DNA of 64,000 nucleotides from Nocardioides pini (GTDB lineage: Bacteria; Actinomycetota; Actinomycetes; Propionibacteriales; Nocardioidaceae), in NCBI RefSeq assembly GCF_026712185.1, contig NZ_JAPPUX010000004.1, forward strand, positions 372,001 through 436,000, read 5' to 3'. This document shows positions 8,679 through 17,642 of the stretch, piece by piece. A model generated the notes under the pieces. The model ran no database searches. It had not been told where the DNA came from and was given only the letters and a program-made list of their open reading frames with translations. The first letter of the stretch is position 1. Each line of letters starts with the position of its first letter. Both the position numbers and the translations under genes were made by a program.

Positions 8679-9764
8679 TCAGATGAGGGCTGCGGCCTCG
8701 GCTCGTGCCCAGGCGTCCGCGGCGAGGACGTCGTCGACGGTGAGGTGCTCCTTCGATGGTACGTCGTGGCGGTCCAGGACGTGTGCCACCGCCGCGACGA
8801 TGTCGGGGAACCGGATCCGGCCCTCGTGGAAGGCGTCGACCGCGACCTCGTTCGCGGCGTTGTAGACGGCGGGTGCGGTGCCGCCGCGCTCCCCCGCCGC
8901 CCGGGCGAGGGTGACGGCCGGGAAGACCGCGTCGTCGAGCGGCTCGAAGCGCCAGTCGGCCGCCCTGGTCCAGTCGATCGGCGTCTCGGCGTCGGGGACG
9001 CGGTCGGGCCAGCCCATCCCGAGGGAGATCGGGACCAGCATGGTGGGCAGGCCGAGCTGGGCCACCACCGCGCCGTCGACGAACTCGACCATCGAGTGGA
9101 TGAGCTGCTGCGGGTGGACGACGACGTCGATGCGGTCGAAGGGGATGTCGAAGAGCAGGTGCGCCTCGATGACCTCGAGGCCCTTGTTGACCAGCGTCGC
9201 GGAGTTGGTGGTGATCACACGGCCCATCGCGAAGTTCGGGTGTGCGAGCGCCTGGTCGGGGGTGACGTCGGCGAGCTCGTCGGCCGTGCGGCCGCGGAAC
9301 GGGCCGCCGGACGCGGTGAGGACGAGGCGTCGCACCTCCTCGGCCGAGCCGGCCCGGAGGCTCTGGGCGATGGCGCTGTGCTCGGAGTCCACCGGCACGA
9401 TCTGCCCCGGTCGAGCGCGCTCCTTCACGAGGGGGCCGCCGATGATGAGCGACTCCTTGTTCGCGAGGGCCAGCGTGGTGCCTGCGTCGAGGGCCGCGAG
9501 GGTGGGCCGCAGGCCGACGGCTCCGGTGATGCCGTTGAGCACGACGTCGCACGGACGGCCGGCCGCCTCGGTGGAGGCCTCCTCCCCCAGCCCGGAGTAC
9601 GCCGGCGCGAACTCGGCGACCTGCGCCTCGAACAGCTCGGGGTTCGACCCGCCGGCGGTCAGGCCGACCACGCGGAACCGGTCGGGGTGGGCCCGGACGA
9701 GGTCGAGCGCCTGGGTGCCGATGGACCCCGTCGAGCCGAGGATCACGATGTCGCGCGCAGTCAC
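8679..9764 (-). CDS. dxr: 1-deoxy-D-xylulose 5-phosphate reductoisomerase
   Basis: The protein has 361 residues and starts with GTG 9764. It catalyses the second MEP-pathway step, rearranging and reducing DXP to methylerythritol 4-phosphate with NADPH. The N-terminal Rossmann motif is [22 protein letters not shown] and the metal/substrate segment [10 protein letters not shown] follow, with the catalytic-loop region [14 protein letters not shown] further on. The length is slightly below the 380-400 usual in the family but no domain is missing. It lies 31 bp upstream of rip in the same direction, so the two are probably co-transcribed. Confidence 0.96.
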   Translation of the reverse strand: MTARDIVILGSTGSIGTQALDLVRAHPDRFRVVGLTAGGSNPELFEAQVAEFAPAYSGLGEEASTEAAGRPCDVVLNGITGAVGLRPTLAALDAGTTLALANKESLIIGGPLVKERARPGQIVPVDSEHSAIAQSLRAGSAEEVRRLVLTASGGPFRGRTADELADVTPDQALAHPNFAMGRVITTNSATLVNKGLEVIEAHLLFDIPFDRIDVVVHPQQLIHSMVEFVDGAVVAQLGLPTMLVPISLGMGWPDRVPDAETPIDWTRAADWRFEPLDDAVFPAVTLARAAGERGGTAPAVYNAANEVAVDAFHEGRIRFPDIVAAVAHVLDRHDVPSKEHLTVDDVLAADAWARAEAAALI

Positions 9765-9811
9765 CGCGCCAGTGTGTCAGGCGGCGCCCGCAGGCCCGCG
9801 CCGCTCCGGGC

Positions 9812-10420
9812 TCAGCCCTGCGGCGCGCCGAACGACCAGAAGCGCACGCCACCGACCTCGACGAGCGTGGCTCCGTCGGGCACCGGCAGGTTCTGGTCGT
9901 CCGACGCGCCGAGGGCGGCGAGGACCGTGAGGGTGTCCGCCCCGTGCCGGGCGAGGACGGCGTCGCCGGGTACGTCGGCGCACCCGGCCGGGTCGGTGCG
10001 ACCGGCGCGCATCGCCACGTCCCACGGGAGGTCCTGGCCGTCGGCCGACAGGACCACGCCGTCGGTGGCGCTGCGGACCACCACCTTCCCGGTGGCACCG
10101 GGCGAGTCGTCGTACTGCACCACGGCGCCGACCCTGGCGGCGGCGAGCACCGTGACGACGCCGATCTCGTGCGGCACGGCGCCGAGGGCGACCTGGTCAC
10201 CGACGTCCACGCCGAAGGCACGCAGCACCCCGGCGCACGCCGCGACCTCCGTGAGGAGCGATGCGAAGGTGCGGCCCGACCCGCCGAGGTGGGCCGCGAC
10301 GTCGTCGGCGTGGCCGCGGACGACGTGGATGTCGAGTGCGTGGTAGCAGGCGTTGAGGGTGCCGGGGTGGCCGTCGGCCGGCGCCCGGAACCACGTCACC
10401 CCCGCGGTCCGGCTCGTCAT
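9812..10420 (-). CDS. Orphan acyl-CoA-synthetase-like N-terminal domain protein
   Basis: The protein has 202 residues. Its start overlaps the stop of the upstream M1 peptidase gene by one base (TGATG), so the genes are coupled. The first 120 residues resemble the N-terminus of acetyl/propionyl-CoA synthetases: TWFRAPADG, LNACYHALDIHVVRG, RTFASLLTEVAACAGVLRAFGVDVGD and a hydrophobic AAARVGAVVQY stretch. The P-loop (SGTTG-like) and the entire catalytic and C-terminal domains of the enzyme are absent, so it cannot form acyl-adenylate by the usual mechanism. Residues 120-202 show no recognised motif. It may be a degenerate remnant or a repurposed non-enzymatic domain. Confidence 0.7.
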   Translation of the reverse strand: MTSRTAGVTWFRAPADGHPGTLNACYHALDIHVVRGHADDVAAHLGGSGRTFASLLTEVAACAGVLRAFGVDVGDQVALGAVPHEIGVVTVLAAARVGAVVQYDDSPGATGKVVVRSATDGVVLSADGQDLPWDVAMRAGRTDPAGCADVPGDAVLARHGADTLTVLAALGASDDQNLPVPDGATLVEVGGVRFWSFGAPQG

Positions 10421-11862
10421 CAGCCCAGCCCGTTGGTGGCCGTGGCGGCGGGCTTCGTCGGCGTGCGGAGCCAGGCGTCGAAGAACGAGGCGAGGTCCTG
10501 CCCGCTCTCCCGGGCCGCGACCTCCTCGAACTCCGCGGTCGAGCCGTTGCCGCCGCGCTGCTCGCGGATCCAGGTGCGGACCACCCGCCAGAAGGCCTCG
10601 TCGCCGACCCGGTTGCGCAGCGCCTGCAGCGCCATCGCGCCGCGACCGTAGACCGCCGCGTCGAACACCTTGTCGGCCCCGGGGTCGGCCACGGGGACCT
10701 TCCAGAAGCCGGACGTCGCATCGACGTTGGCGTAGTAGCTGCGGAACACGTCATCGGCGGACCGGCGACCGTGCGACTCGGCCCAGCGCCACTCCATGAA
10801 CGTGGCGAAGCCCTCGTTGAGCCAGATGTCGGACCACTGCTCGACCGCGATGTCGTCGCCGAACCACTGGTGGGCGAGCTCGTGGACGACCAGGCTCGTG
10901 GCGCTGCCGCCGACGGCCGGGTAGGTGGGCCGCGTCTGGTTCTCCAGCGCGAAGCCCGGGTCGAGGCCGGTGGTGAGGCCGCCGACGACCGAGAACGGGT
11001 AGTCACCGAGGTCCTTCTCGAGGCCCGCGACGACCGCCGGGGTCTTCCTCATCAGTCGCATGCTGGCGGCCTGGTCGCGCTCGCCGAGGCGCTCCGAGAC
11101 CGCGACGAGCCACGGCAGCCCGTGGTGCTTCCCCTTCTCGATGGCGAAGTCACCCGCGGCGAAGAAGGCGAGGTAGGGGACCATCGGCTCGTCGGCGCGC
11201 CAGTGCCACTGGGTCGAGTGCCTGCCGACCTCGCGGCCGAGCAGCTCGCCGTTGGAGATGACCTCCCGGCCGTGGGGCACGCGGATCCGGACGTCGACGA
11301 CGGCCTTGTCGAGCGGGTGGTCGTTGGCGGGGAACCACCACGGTGCCATGTGCGGCTCGTTCATCGCGACGACCTCGTCGCGGGAGGCCAGCCAGTTGCG
11401 CTCCCCGGCGTAGGAGTACCGCGCCGGGTGGTCGGCGTACGCCACCACGACGGTGTGCTCGCTGCCCGCGGCGAGCGTCCGGGCCGGGGTGATCCGCAGC
11501 TCGTGGCCGCCGTCGGTCTTGTCGGAGCGCGCCTTCACCCCGTCGACCGTCACCCGCGAGACGTCGAGGAGGAAGTCGAGGGAGAAGCTGGCGAGGTCCT
11601 GGGTGGCGGTCAGCTCGATCGTCGTGCGACCGCTCAGCCGCTTGGTCGCGAGCGCGTAGCGGTTGGCGATCCGGTAGGTGGCCACGTCGATGCCGCCGTT
11701 GCCGTCGAGCGGCCAGTAGGGGTCGCCGATGCCGGACGCCCCGTCGACGGCCGGGGCCTCCGCGGTGGCGGTGACGGCACCGGCCCCGACGGCCAGCCCG
11801 GCGGCCAGCGCCGTCGCGAGCGCAGCGGACAGGAGGGGGCGACGGGTCGCGCGCGTGGTCAT
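10420..11862 (-). CDS. Secreted M1-family zinc aminopeptidase
   Basis: The protein has 480 residues. A Sec-type signal peptide covers about residues 1-35 (RRPLLSAALATALAAGLAVG). The M1 domain shows HELAH (His327, Glu328, His331) and the third ligand Glu350 in NEGFA, exactly in the HExxH-18-E pattern. The substrate-binding segment reads AMNEPHMAP, a variant of the GAMEN motif. The tail ends soon after the catalytic domain, so this is the compact secreted M1 type. It is probably exported and removes N-terminal residues from peptides. The start ATG has a TAGGTT -10 only 6 nt upstream. Confidence 0.93.
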   Translation of the reverse strand: MTTRATRRPLLSAALATALAAGLAVGAGAVTATAEAPAVDGASGIGDPYWPLDGNGGIDVATYRIANRYALATKRLSGRTTIELTATQDLASFSLDFLLDVSRVTVDGVKARSDKTDGGHELRITPARTLAAGSEHTVVVAYADHPARYSYAGERNWLASRDEVVAMNEPHMAPWWFPANDHPLDKAVVDVRIRVPHGREVISNGELLGREVGRHSTQWHWRADEPMVPYLAFFAAGDFAIEKGKHHGLPWLVAVSERLGERDQAASMRLMRKTPAVVAGLEKDLGDYPFSVVGGLTTGLDPGFALENQTRPTYPAVGGSATSLVVHELAHQWFGDDIAVEQWSDIWLNEGFATFMEWRWAESHGRRSADDVFRSYYANVDATSGFWKVPVADPGADKVFDAAVYGRGAMALQALRNRVGDEAFWRVVRTWIREQRGGNGSTAEFEEVAARESGQDLASFFDAWLRTPTKPAATATNGLG

Positions 11863-11868
11863 CGTCAG

Positions 11869-11874
11869 AACCTA
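11869..11874 (-). promoter_or_regulatory. Putative leaderless -10 (TAGGTT) for M1 peptidase
   Basis: TAGGTT on the minus strand lies 6 nt before ATG 11862. It sits at one end of the divergent gap to the RIO-kinase gene. Confidence 0.5.
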
Positions 11875-11993
11875 GCGCGCCTAATTGCGTTGCGGTGCCG
11901 GTCCGGGCGCGCCACCATGGTCGCGGCGCACCACGCGCGCCCACACCACGTGCCGACGCACGCCGGTGCCGTGAAGACGAGAGGAGCCGTGAC

Positions 11994-12104
11994 ATGTCCA
12001 TCGCTGTCCTCGGCCTGCCCGCCGACCACCTCTCTCACGCACGGAGCACCTACCTTGACCAACTCGTACCCACGAGCCCTGCCGGAGGACTTCTTCCGGC
12101 CTGA
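11994..12104 (+). CDS. Possible 36-aa upstream peptide overlapping RIO-kinase start
   Basis: An ATG at 11994 with a good AGAGGAG ribosome site 6 nt upstream opens a 36-residue frame (MSIAVLGLPADHL...). It overlaps the first 50 bp of the RIO-kinase gene in another frame. The strong ribosome site in front of a short frame, followed by a weak TTG start for the kinase, suggests a leader peptide that meters translation of the kinase. It may also be chance. Confidence 0.3.
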   Translation: MSIAVLGLPADHLSHARSTYLDQLVPTSPAGGLLPA

Positions 12105-12960
12105 CGACCGTTCGCCCCTCGAGGGCATCGACGAGTCGTTCGTCTTCACCTACGACGCCTACGCCGACGAGCTCGGCGAGGGTCAACGCTGGTCCCGCTG
12201 GCAGGACCTCGAAGCCCTGATGAAGGGGCCCGAGCCGCGCCCCGACTGGGTCGTGACCTCCAGCGGCGCCATCGACACCGAGCTCGGCATCCTCAAGACC
12301 GGCAAGGAGGCCGACGTCTACCTGCTCGAGCGCGAGGACCCGCACCGTCCGGACGAGGCGGTCGTAATGGCCGCCAAGCGCTACCGCGACACCGACCACC
12401 GCACCTTCCACCGTGCCGCGTCCTACACGGAGGGCCGTTCGATGAAGCGGTCCCGCGACAACCGCGCCCTCAAGCGCAAGTCGACCTGGGGGAAGCAGGT
12501 CGCCGCCGGGGAGTGGGCGATCTCGGAGTGGAGCGCGCTGTGCCGCTGCTGGCAGCTCGGCCTGCCCGTTCCCTACCCGGTGCAGATCGACGAGACCGAG
12601 ATCCTGATGGAGTGGATCACCGTGACCGTCGACGGCGACACCGAGACCGCCCCGCGGGTGGCCCAGGTGCGGCCGGAGCGAGCGGTGGTCGAGGCGTACT
12701 ACGACCAGCTGCGCGACGCGCTCACCACGCTCGTCCAGGCGGGCCTGGTCCACGGCGACCTCTCGCCCTACAACACCCTCGCGGCGGGCGACCGGCTCGT
12801 CATCATCGACCTGCCGCAGATGGTGGACCTCGTCGGCAACCCGCGCGGGATGGACTTCCTGCTGCGCGACTGCGCCAACATGTGCGCCTGGTTCCGCTCG
12901 CGCGGGCTCGAGGTGGACGAGCAGGAGCTCTTCGGCGAGCTCATGGCACACGCGTTCTGA
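12055..12960 (+). CDS. RIO-family serine protein kinase
   Basis: The protein has 301 residues from TTG 12055, chosen because GGAG lies 8 nt upstream and the domain begins shortly after. The RIO1-like kinase core is clear: IDTELGILKTGKEADVYLLE (glycine-poor nucleotide loop), MAAKRYR (Lys), catalytic HGDLSPYN (His233, Asp235) and metal-binding IIDLPQ (Asp252). RIO kinases are atypical protein kinases or ATPases. In bacteria the substrate is generally unknown. The gene stands alone between a divergent M1 peptidase and a strong hairpin. Confidence 0.9.
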   Translation: MTNSYPRALPEDFFRPDDRSPLEGIDESFVFTYDAYADELGEGQRWSRWQDLEALMKGPEPRPDWVVTSSGAIDTELGILKTGKEADVYLLEREDPHRPDEAVVMAAKRYRDTDHRTFHRAASYTEGRSMKRSRDNRALKRKSTWGKQVAAGEWAISEWSALCRCWQLGLPVPYPVQIDETEILMEWITVTVDGDTETAPRVAQVRPERAVVEAYYDQLRDALTTLVQAGLVHGDLSPYNTLAAGDRLVIIDLPQMVDLVGNPRGMDFLLRDCANMCAWFRSRGLEVDEQELFGELMAHAF

Positions 12961-12975
12961 GCGAGCCGCCCAGCC

Positions 12976-13018
12976 GGCCCCGGGCCCCGAGTCCTCCAGC
13001 GACTCGGGGCCCGGGGCC
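12976..13018 (+). terminator. Strong hairpin terminator after RIO kinase
   Basis: A perfect 18-bp stem (12976-12993 with 13001-13018) encloses a 7-nt loop, 15 bp after the kinase stop codon. It has no T-tract, as is usual for actinobacterial terminators. The -10 of the next gene starts 2 nt later. Confidence 0.75.
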
Positions 13019-13019
13019 C

Positions 13020-13025
13020 TAGGTT
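13020..13025 (+). promoter_or_regulatory. Putative leaderless -10 (TAGGTT) for LOG-like gene
   Basis: TAGGTT lies 7 nt before GTG 13033. The stem of the preceding terminator occupies the -35 side, so the promoter would rely mainly on its -10. Confidence 0.5.
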
Positions 13026-13032
13026 GGCGACC

Positions 13033-14127
13033 GTGAAGCACTCCCTCGGACGCGTCATCGACGTGACGACCCTCCCCGACCTCGACCGCAGGCTGGCCGC
13101 CGGAACCCGCTCGCTGGCGGGGTGGCGCGTGGTCGGGGTCGACCTGACCGAGCGTGGACCCCAGCTGCTCGAGCTATCGCTGGGTCAGTCGCTGTTCCTC
13201 GGGTGCGACTTCGCCGACGGCGACGACGACGCCGTACGCCGTGCGGGTGCGGTCGTGCTGCCCGAGATCCCCGGCATCCCGGTCGACACCTACCGCGCCA
13301 CGCTGTACTCCCCCGGCGACCTCTACGACGCCCCTCGCTACGAGGAGACCCTCGACGCGCGCGCCTACGCATGGTCGCGGCTCGGGACCAGCCACGAGGA
13401 CACGCTCGCGATGGCGCTGCACGACCACCACGTCGACGAGGCCCTCGCCGCCTGGGTGGCCGGGCGCGAGCTGGTGGGCGTGATGGGCGGCCACGCCCTC
13501 GACCGCGGCAGCCCGGCGTACGCCGTCGCGGCCCGTCTCGGGCACGCGCTCGGCGACCACCTGACCGTGGCCACCGGCGGCGGTCCGGGCGCCATGGAGG
13601 CGGCCAACCTCGGCGCGTTCCTGCCCGACGGCCTCGACGACGCGCTGGCGCGGATCGCGTCGGTCCCGTCCTTCCAGCCCGACGTGGGTGCGTGGGCGCG
13701 CGTCGCCCTCGACGTCGTGGGCTCGACCGCGGGTGGCCGGGAGTCGCTGGGCATCCCGACGTGGCACTACGGCCACGAGCCGCCCAACGTCTTCGCCACG
13801 GCGATCGCGAAGTTCTTCGCCAACGCGCAGCGCGAGGCGATGCTCCTCGAGGTGTGCAACGGTGGAATCGTCTTCCTCCCGGGGGCGGGGGGCACCGTGC
13901 AGGAGATCTTCCAGGACGCCTGCGAGAACTACTACGCGGGCCGGAGCGCCGTGGCGCCGATGGTGCTGCTCGGCCGGCGCTACTGGACCAAGGAGCTGCC
14001 GGTGTGGCCGCTGCTCCGGGCGCTGGCTGACGGGCGGGTGATGGAGCCGCACGTCCACCTCGTCGACACCGTCGAGGAGGCCGTGGAGGTCGTGCGGACG
14101 ACGCTCAGCCGGCGCGACGACGGCTGA
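13033..14127 (+). CDS. LOG-like Rossmann-fold nucleotide-binding protein
   Basis: The protein has 364 residues from GTG 13033 (a TTG at 13024 is in frame). The second half resembles the LOG/lysine-decarboxylase-like fold: VGVMGGHAL and LTVATGGGPGAMEAANLGAF, matching the family PGGxG and GGGPGxMEAAN pattern, and later FLPGAGGTVQEIFQ. LOG proteins cleave nucleoside monophosphates or bind nucleotides. The N-terminal 130 residues are an extra domain seen in larger actinobacterial homologues. The 3' end overlaps the convergent glycosyltransferase gene by 23 bp. Confidence 0.85.
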   Translation: MKHSLGRVIDVTTLPDLDRRLAAGTRSLAGWRVVGVDLTERGPQLLELSLGQSLFLGCDFADGDDDAVRRAGAVVLPEIPGIPVDTYRATLYSPGDLYDAPRYEETLDARAYAWSRLGTSHEDTLAMALHDHHVDEALAAWVAGRELVGVMGGHALDRGSPAYAVAARLGHALGDHLTVATGGGPGAMEAANLGAFLPDGLDDALARIASVPSFQPDVGAWARVALDVVGSTAGGRESLGIPTWHYGHEPPNVFATAIAKFFANAQREAMLLEVCNGGIVFLPGAGGTVQEIFQDACENYYAGRSAVAPMVLLGRRYWTKELPVWPLLRALADGRVMEPHVHLVDTVEEAVEVVRTTLSRRDDG

Positions 14128-15322
14128 CCGAGGGACGGCTGACGTCGCGGTAGTGGTCGACGAGGAGCTCGTTGACCGCCTGCCACGTGCGCCCCTGCAC
14201 GCTCTGGCGGGCGGCGAGCGCCATCCGGCGCCGCAGCACGGGGTGCGCGGCCAGGCGCTCGACGTGAGCCACCAGCTCGTCGGCGTCGCCCGGCTCGTAG
14301 AGGTGGCCCGCGACCCCGTCCGCCACGACGTCGATCGGCCCGCCGGAGCGGGGTGCGACGACCGGCACCCCGCTCGCGAGCGCCTCCTGGGCCGACTGGC
14401 AGTAGGTCTCGTGGCGGCCGGTGTGCACGAAGACGTCGAGCGTCGCGTGCGCGCGGGCGAGCTCCTCGCCGTGCAGGACGCCGAGGAAGGCCGCGTCCGG
14501 GAGCAGCGCCCGCAGCCGAGCCTCCTCGGGTCCGCCGCCGACGAGCACCAGGCGCACGCCCGGGATCCGGTCGACGTGGGCCAGCAGCTCCAGCTCCTTC
14601 TCCGCGGCCAGCCGGCCGACGTACCCGACCAGGAGCCTGCCGTCCGGCGCCAGCTCGGCGTGGAGGGCCTCGTCGCGCCGACCCGGCGCGAACAGGACCT
14701 GGTCCACGCCGCGCGGCCAGCGGGCGACGGCGCCCACGCCCAGCCCGGCGAGCTGCGCGATGCTCGCGGAGGAGGGCGCCAGCGTCCGGTCGACCCCCAG
14801 GTGGATCCGGCGGGTCAGCGCCCCCATCGCCCGCGCTCCTCCCGGCACGCCGTACTGCTCGGCGAAGCCCACGAGGTCGGTCTGGTAGATGGCCACGGTC
14901 GGGATGCCGAGCGATCGCGCGGCCCGCGCCGCCTGCAGGCCCAGCGCGGCGGGTGAGGCGAGGTGCACGACGTCGGGGCGGAAGCGCTCCATGGTGGCGC
15001 GCAGCCGGCGCCGGGTCTCCAGACCGATCCGGAAGTCGGCGTAGAACGGCAGGCTGGCGCCGCGCGCCCGGGTGACCGGGAAGCCGGCGTAGGCCGCCGG
15101 GCCGGTCGGCGCGACGAGCTCGGCCTCGTGCCCCTCGGCCGCGAGGTGCTCCAGCACCCGGCGCACGGAGTTGGTGACGCCGTTGACCTGCGGCAGGAAC
15201 GACTCGGTGACGACCAGGACGCGGAGCCGCCCGGCACGGGCCGGCGGGGGCTGGTCGGGCGAGAGGGGGACGACGACGGCCGGGACGGTGCGGCTGCGAC
15301 GCCGCCTCTCGAGCAGGTCCAT
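14105..15322 (-). CDS. GT4 family glycosyltransferase
   Basis: The protein has 405 residues with a GT-B fold. The N-terminal acceptor domain begins at RLRVLVVTESFLPQVNGVTNSVRRVL, the signature of actinobacterial GT4 mannosyl- or glucosyltransferases acting on lipid acceptors. The C-terminal donor domain has LLVGYVGRLAAEKELELL and ASGVPVVAPRSGGPIDVV, where the E-x7-E element is replaced by an S/A-rich form. It resembles the phosphatidylinositol mannoside and glycolipid transferases, but the exact sugar and acceptor cannot be assigned from the sequence. Confidence 0.88.
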   Translation of the reverse strand: MDLLERRRRSRTVPAVVVPLSPDQPPPARAGRLRVLVVTESFLPQVNGVTNSVRRVLEHLAAEGHEAELVAPTGPAAYAGFPVTRARGASLPFYADFRIGLETRRRLRATMERFRPDVVHLASPAALGLQAARAARSLGIPTVAIYQTDLVGFAEQYGVPGGARAMGALTRRIHLGVDRTLAPSSASIAQLAGLGVGAVARWPRGVDQVLFAPGRRDEALHAELAPDGRLLVGYVGRLAAEKELELLAHVDRIPGVRLVLVGGGPEEARLRALLPDAAFLGVLHGEELARAHATLDVFVHTGRHETYCQSAQEALASGVPVVAPRSGGPIDVVADGVAGHLYEPGDADELVAHVERLAAHPVLRRRMALAARQSVQGRTWQAVNELLVDHYRDVSRPSVSRRRAG

Positions 15323-15329
15323 GCCCCGG

Positions 15330-15335
15330 ACGCTA
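15330..15335 (-). promoter_or_regulatory. Putative leaderless -10 (TAGCGT) for GT4 gene
   Basis: TAGCGT on the minus strand lies 7 nt before ATG 15322. Confidence 0.45.
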
Positions 15336-15463
15336 GGAAGGCCACCGCAACGAACGCCCGGACGCGGACGGACGTCACGTGAACGGTCCGCGACGTCTCG
15401 GCTGCGAGCTGTGCACCCGGGTTTCGTGCTTGTCGGCCCAGATCTCCACCTGTAAGCAGGTCG

Positions 15464-15483
15464 GTCACCGGATATCCGGTGAC
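15464..15483. promoter_or_regulatory. Perfect 20-bp palindrome, possible operator
   Basis: GTCACCGGAT followed directly by its own reverse complement is a perfect 20-bp palindrome with no loop. It lies between the rlmN stop and the GT4 promoter, and a shorter 5-bp inverted repeat (15448-15461) sits beside it. The lack of a loop fits a protein-binding site better than a terminator. Confidence 0.45.
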
Positions 15484-15515
15484 TCCCGCGGGCAGGCGGG
15501 CGAGGACCCCCGGCG

Positions 15516-16652
15516 CTACTCCTTGGCGGCGAGCTGGCCGCAGGCGCCGTCGATCTCCCGCCCGCGCGTGTCGCGGACGGTCGTCGGGATGCCCTTGGCC
15601 TCCAGGCGGCGCACGAACTCCCGCTCGTCGGCCGGGTCGGACGCCGTCCACTTCGAGCCCTCGATCGGGTTCAGCGGGATCAGGTTGACGTGGACCCAGC
15701 CCCAGTCGCCGTATGAGTTGAGCACGTCGGCGAGCAGGTCGGCGCGATGGGCCTGGTCGTTGATGCCGCGCATCATGGCGTACTCGATGGAGACCCGGCG
15801 CTTGGTCTTCGCGGCGTAGTTCCAGGCGGCCTCGACGGTCTCGGCCACCGAGAAGCGGGTGTTGATCGGCACCAGCTCGTTGCGGAGCTCGTCGTCGGGG
15901 GCGTGCAGGCTGAGCGCGAGCGTGACGGGGATGCCCTCGTCGGCGAGCTGGTTGATCCGCGGGACCAGGCCGACCGTCGACACGGTGACGCCGCGAGCGC
16001 TCATCCCGAGGCCTGCCGGCGACGGGTCGGTGAGCCGACGTACGGCGCCGACGACGGCCTTGTAGTTGGCGAGGGGCTCGCCCATGCCCATGAACACGAC
16101 GTTCGAGACACGACCCGGCCCGCCGGGCACCTCGCCCCGCGCGAGGGACCGGGCACCGGCCACGACCTGCTCGACGATCTCGGCCGTCGACATGTTGCGC
16201 TGCAGGCCGCCCATCCCGGTGGCGCAGAACGGGCACGCCATGCCGCAGCCGGCCTGGCTCGAGACGCACATCGTGGCGCGGTCGGGGTAGCGCATCAGCA
16301 CCGACTCGACGAGGGCGCCGTCGAAGAGCTTCCAGAGCGTCTTGCGCGTGGTGCCGCGGTCGGCCTCCATGGTGCGCAGCGGCGTCATCAGGTCGGGCAG
16401 CAACGCCGCGACGAGGTCGTCGCGCTGGCCGGCCGGCAGGTCCGTCATCTCCTCCGGGTCGTCGACCAGGCGGGTGAAGTAGTGGTTGCTGAGCTGCTTG
16501 GCGCGGAAGCCCGGCAGGCCCATCTCCTCGAGGAGCCCCTTGCGGCCGGCCTCGTCGAGGTCGGCGAGGTGCCGCGGCGGCTTCTTGCGGCCGCGCGGCT
16601 CCTCCATGACGAGGGGCAGCGTCTTGATGGGCTCGTGCGTGGATTCGGACAT
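15516..16652 (-). CDS. rlmN: Dual-specificity 23S rRNA/tRNA A2 methyltransferase RlmN
   Basis: The protein has 378 residues. It is a radical-SAM enzyme that methylates C2 of A2503 in 23S rRNA and A37 of some tRNAs. The CxxxCxxC cluster motif is C136, C140 and C143 (GCGMACPFC). SAM-binding [10 protein letters not shown], the [11 protein letters not shown] segment and the C-terminal catalytic Cys in GACGQLA are all present. The start ATG 16652 is chosen because the longer reading frame before it overlaps an unrelated membrane-protein gene. Confidence 0.97.
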   Translation of the reverse strand: MSESTHEPIKTLPLVMEEPRGRKKPPRHLADLDEAGRKGLLEEMGLPGFRAKQLSNHYFTRLVDDPEEMTDLPAGQRDDLVAALLPDLMTPLRTMEADRGTTRKTLWKLFDGALVESVLMRYPDRATMCVSSQAGCGMACPFCATGMGGLQRNMSTAEIVEQVVAGARSLARGEVPGGPGRVSNVVFMGMGEPLANYKAVVGAVRRLTDPSPAGLGMSARGVTVSTVGLVPRINQLADEGIPVTLALSLHAPDDELRNELVPINTRFSVAETVEAAWNYAAKTKRRVSIEYAMMRGINDQAHRADLLADVLNSYGDWGWVHVNLIPLNPIEGSKWTASDPADEREFVRRLEAKGIPTTVRDTRGREIDGACGQLAAKE

Positions 16653-16698
16653 CCCGCCGATTCTCCCACCCCGACACCCGGCGGGGCCATTCAGCGGA

Positions 16699-17046
16699 TC
16701 AGGCGTCGGCCATGAAGTAGAGGACCAGCGAGGCGACGCCGCCGACGACGAGGGCGGTGACGACCATGCCCACGAACATGAACTGGGCGAACCGCCGGGT
16801 CTTGCGCTTGACGAGCATCGCGATCGGCAGGGCCAGGGCGAGGACCACGAACGGGAACAGCTGCTCGGACGTCTCATGGTCGAACAGCAGCCGGAGCAGG
16901 CCGGCGAAGGCACCCGGGAGGGCGGTGACGAAGAGCATCCCGGCGAAGAACCCGGTGATGCCCGCGAAGGTGGGGTGGCTGTGGTGCCACCACTCGAAGT
17001 GCCGGTCCTGCGGCACCGCCTGCGCCTGCTGCTCTTGCGTCTCCAC
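16699..17046 (-). CDS. Small three-helix membrane protein
   Basis: The protein has 115 residues from GTG 17046. About 25 polar residues (with [10 protein letters not shown]) are followed by three hydrophobic segments near residues 28-52, 63-80 and 88-112. A KRKTRR basic patch between segments two and three predicts the orientation. No catalytic motif and no recognised family are visible. It stands just upstream of rlmN in the same direction, with its own promoter-like hexamer. Confidence 0.75.
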   Translation of the reverse strand: METQEQQAQAVPQDRHFEWWHHSHPTFAGITGFFAGMLFVTALPGAFAGLLRLLFDHETSEQLFPFVVLALALPIAMLVKRKTRRFAQFMFVGMVVTALVVGGVASLVLYFMADA

Positions 17047-17052
17047 GCGACC

Positions 17053-17058
17053 AGCCTA
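17053..17058 (-). promoter_or_regulatory. Putative leaderless -10 (TAGGCT) for membrane protein
   Basis: TAGGCT on the minus strand lies 6 nt before GTG 17046. Confidence 0.45.
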
Positions 17059-17122
17059 GGCGCTCCGGTGCCGGACGACGCGCGGGGCACGCGGTGGCAG
17101 GGAGGTCCGTGCAGGTGGCAGG

Positions 17123-17635
17123 TCAGGGCTCGACGGTCAGCACGTCCGGCATCGCGAGCGACTCCCAGCGCTGCAGGTCGGGTGGTCGGCCGGTGAGGTC
17201 GGCGACCAGGACGGTCCAGGCCGTGCCGTGGCCGACCAGCACCACGTCGTCGTCACCGTGCACGTCGAGCACCCGCCGCACGGCCGGGACGACCCGGTCA
17301 CGGCACACGGCCAGGGGCTCCCACCCGGGCGCCGCCGGCTCCTCCGGGTGTTCGAACGCCCGGCGGACGACACCCGTGAAGTCGTCGAGCCACTCCCCCG
17401 ACCGCTCGTGCTCGCGGACCTCGTCGAGCACGCCGACCTCCCCGTCCGTCAGCAGCTGGGCGGTCTGCACCGCCTTGGGCTCGGGCGAGGTGAACCAGGC
17501 CGCCGCCGTGGGCAGCCGTCCCGAGGCCCGCAGCGCCCACACGTCGTCGTACGACTCCGGGTCGAGGTCCCACTGGGCGGCGGGGACACCGCGCCTGACC
17601 AGAGGGCGACCGTGCCGGACGAGGTGGAGCGTCAT
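17123..17635 (-). CDS. Histidine phosphatase family protein
   Basis: The protein has 170 residues. The N-terminal LVRHGRP contains the catalytic RHG histidine of the phosphoglycerate-mutase-like superfamily. The second conserved His is in [10 protein letters not shown]. Conserved Arg and Glu positions are less clear, and the usual ERxxG segment after RHG is replaced by LDPESYDD, so the substrate may differ from classical phosphatases. It lies 7 bp downstream of a reductase-like gene in the same direction and is probably co-transcribed with it. Confidence 0.82.
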   Translation of the reverse strand: MTLHLVRHGRPLVRRGVPAAQWDLDPESYDDVWALRASGRLPTAAAWFTSPEPKAVQTAQLLTDGEVGVLDEVREHERSGEWLDDFTGVVRRAFEHPEEPAAPGWEPLAVCRDRVVPAVRRVLDVHGDDDVVLVGHGTAWTVLVADLTGRPPDLQRWESLAMPDVLTVEP

Positions 17636-17642
17636 CCGCGCA

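Noticed and set aside
5846..8686. Plus-strand open frame of 946 codons across ispG and rip
   Set aside because: It runs antisense to two genes with clear motifs and has the Asp/Arg/Gly/Leu-rich composition of shadow frames.
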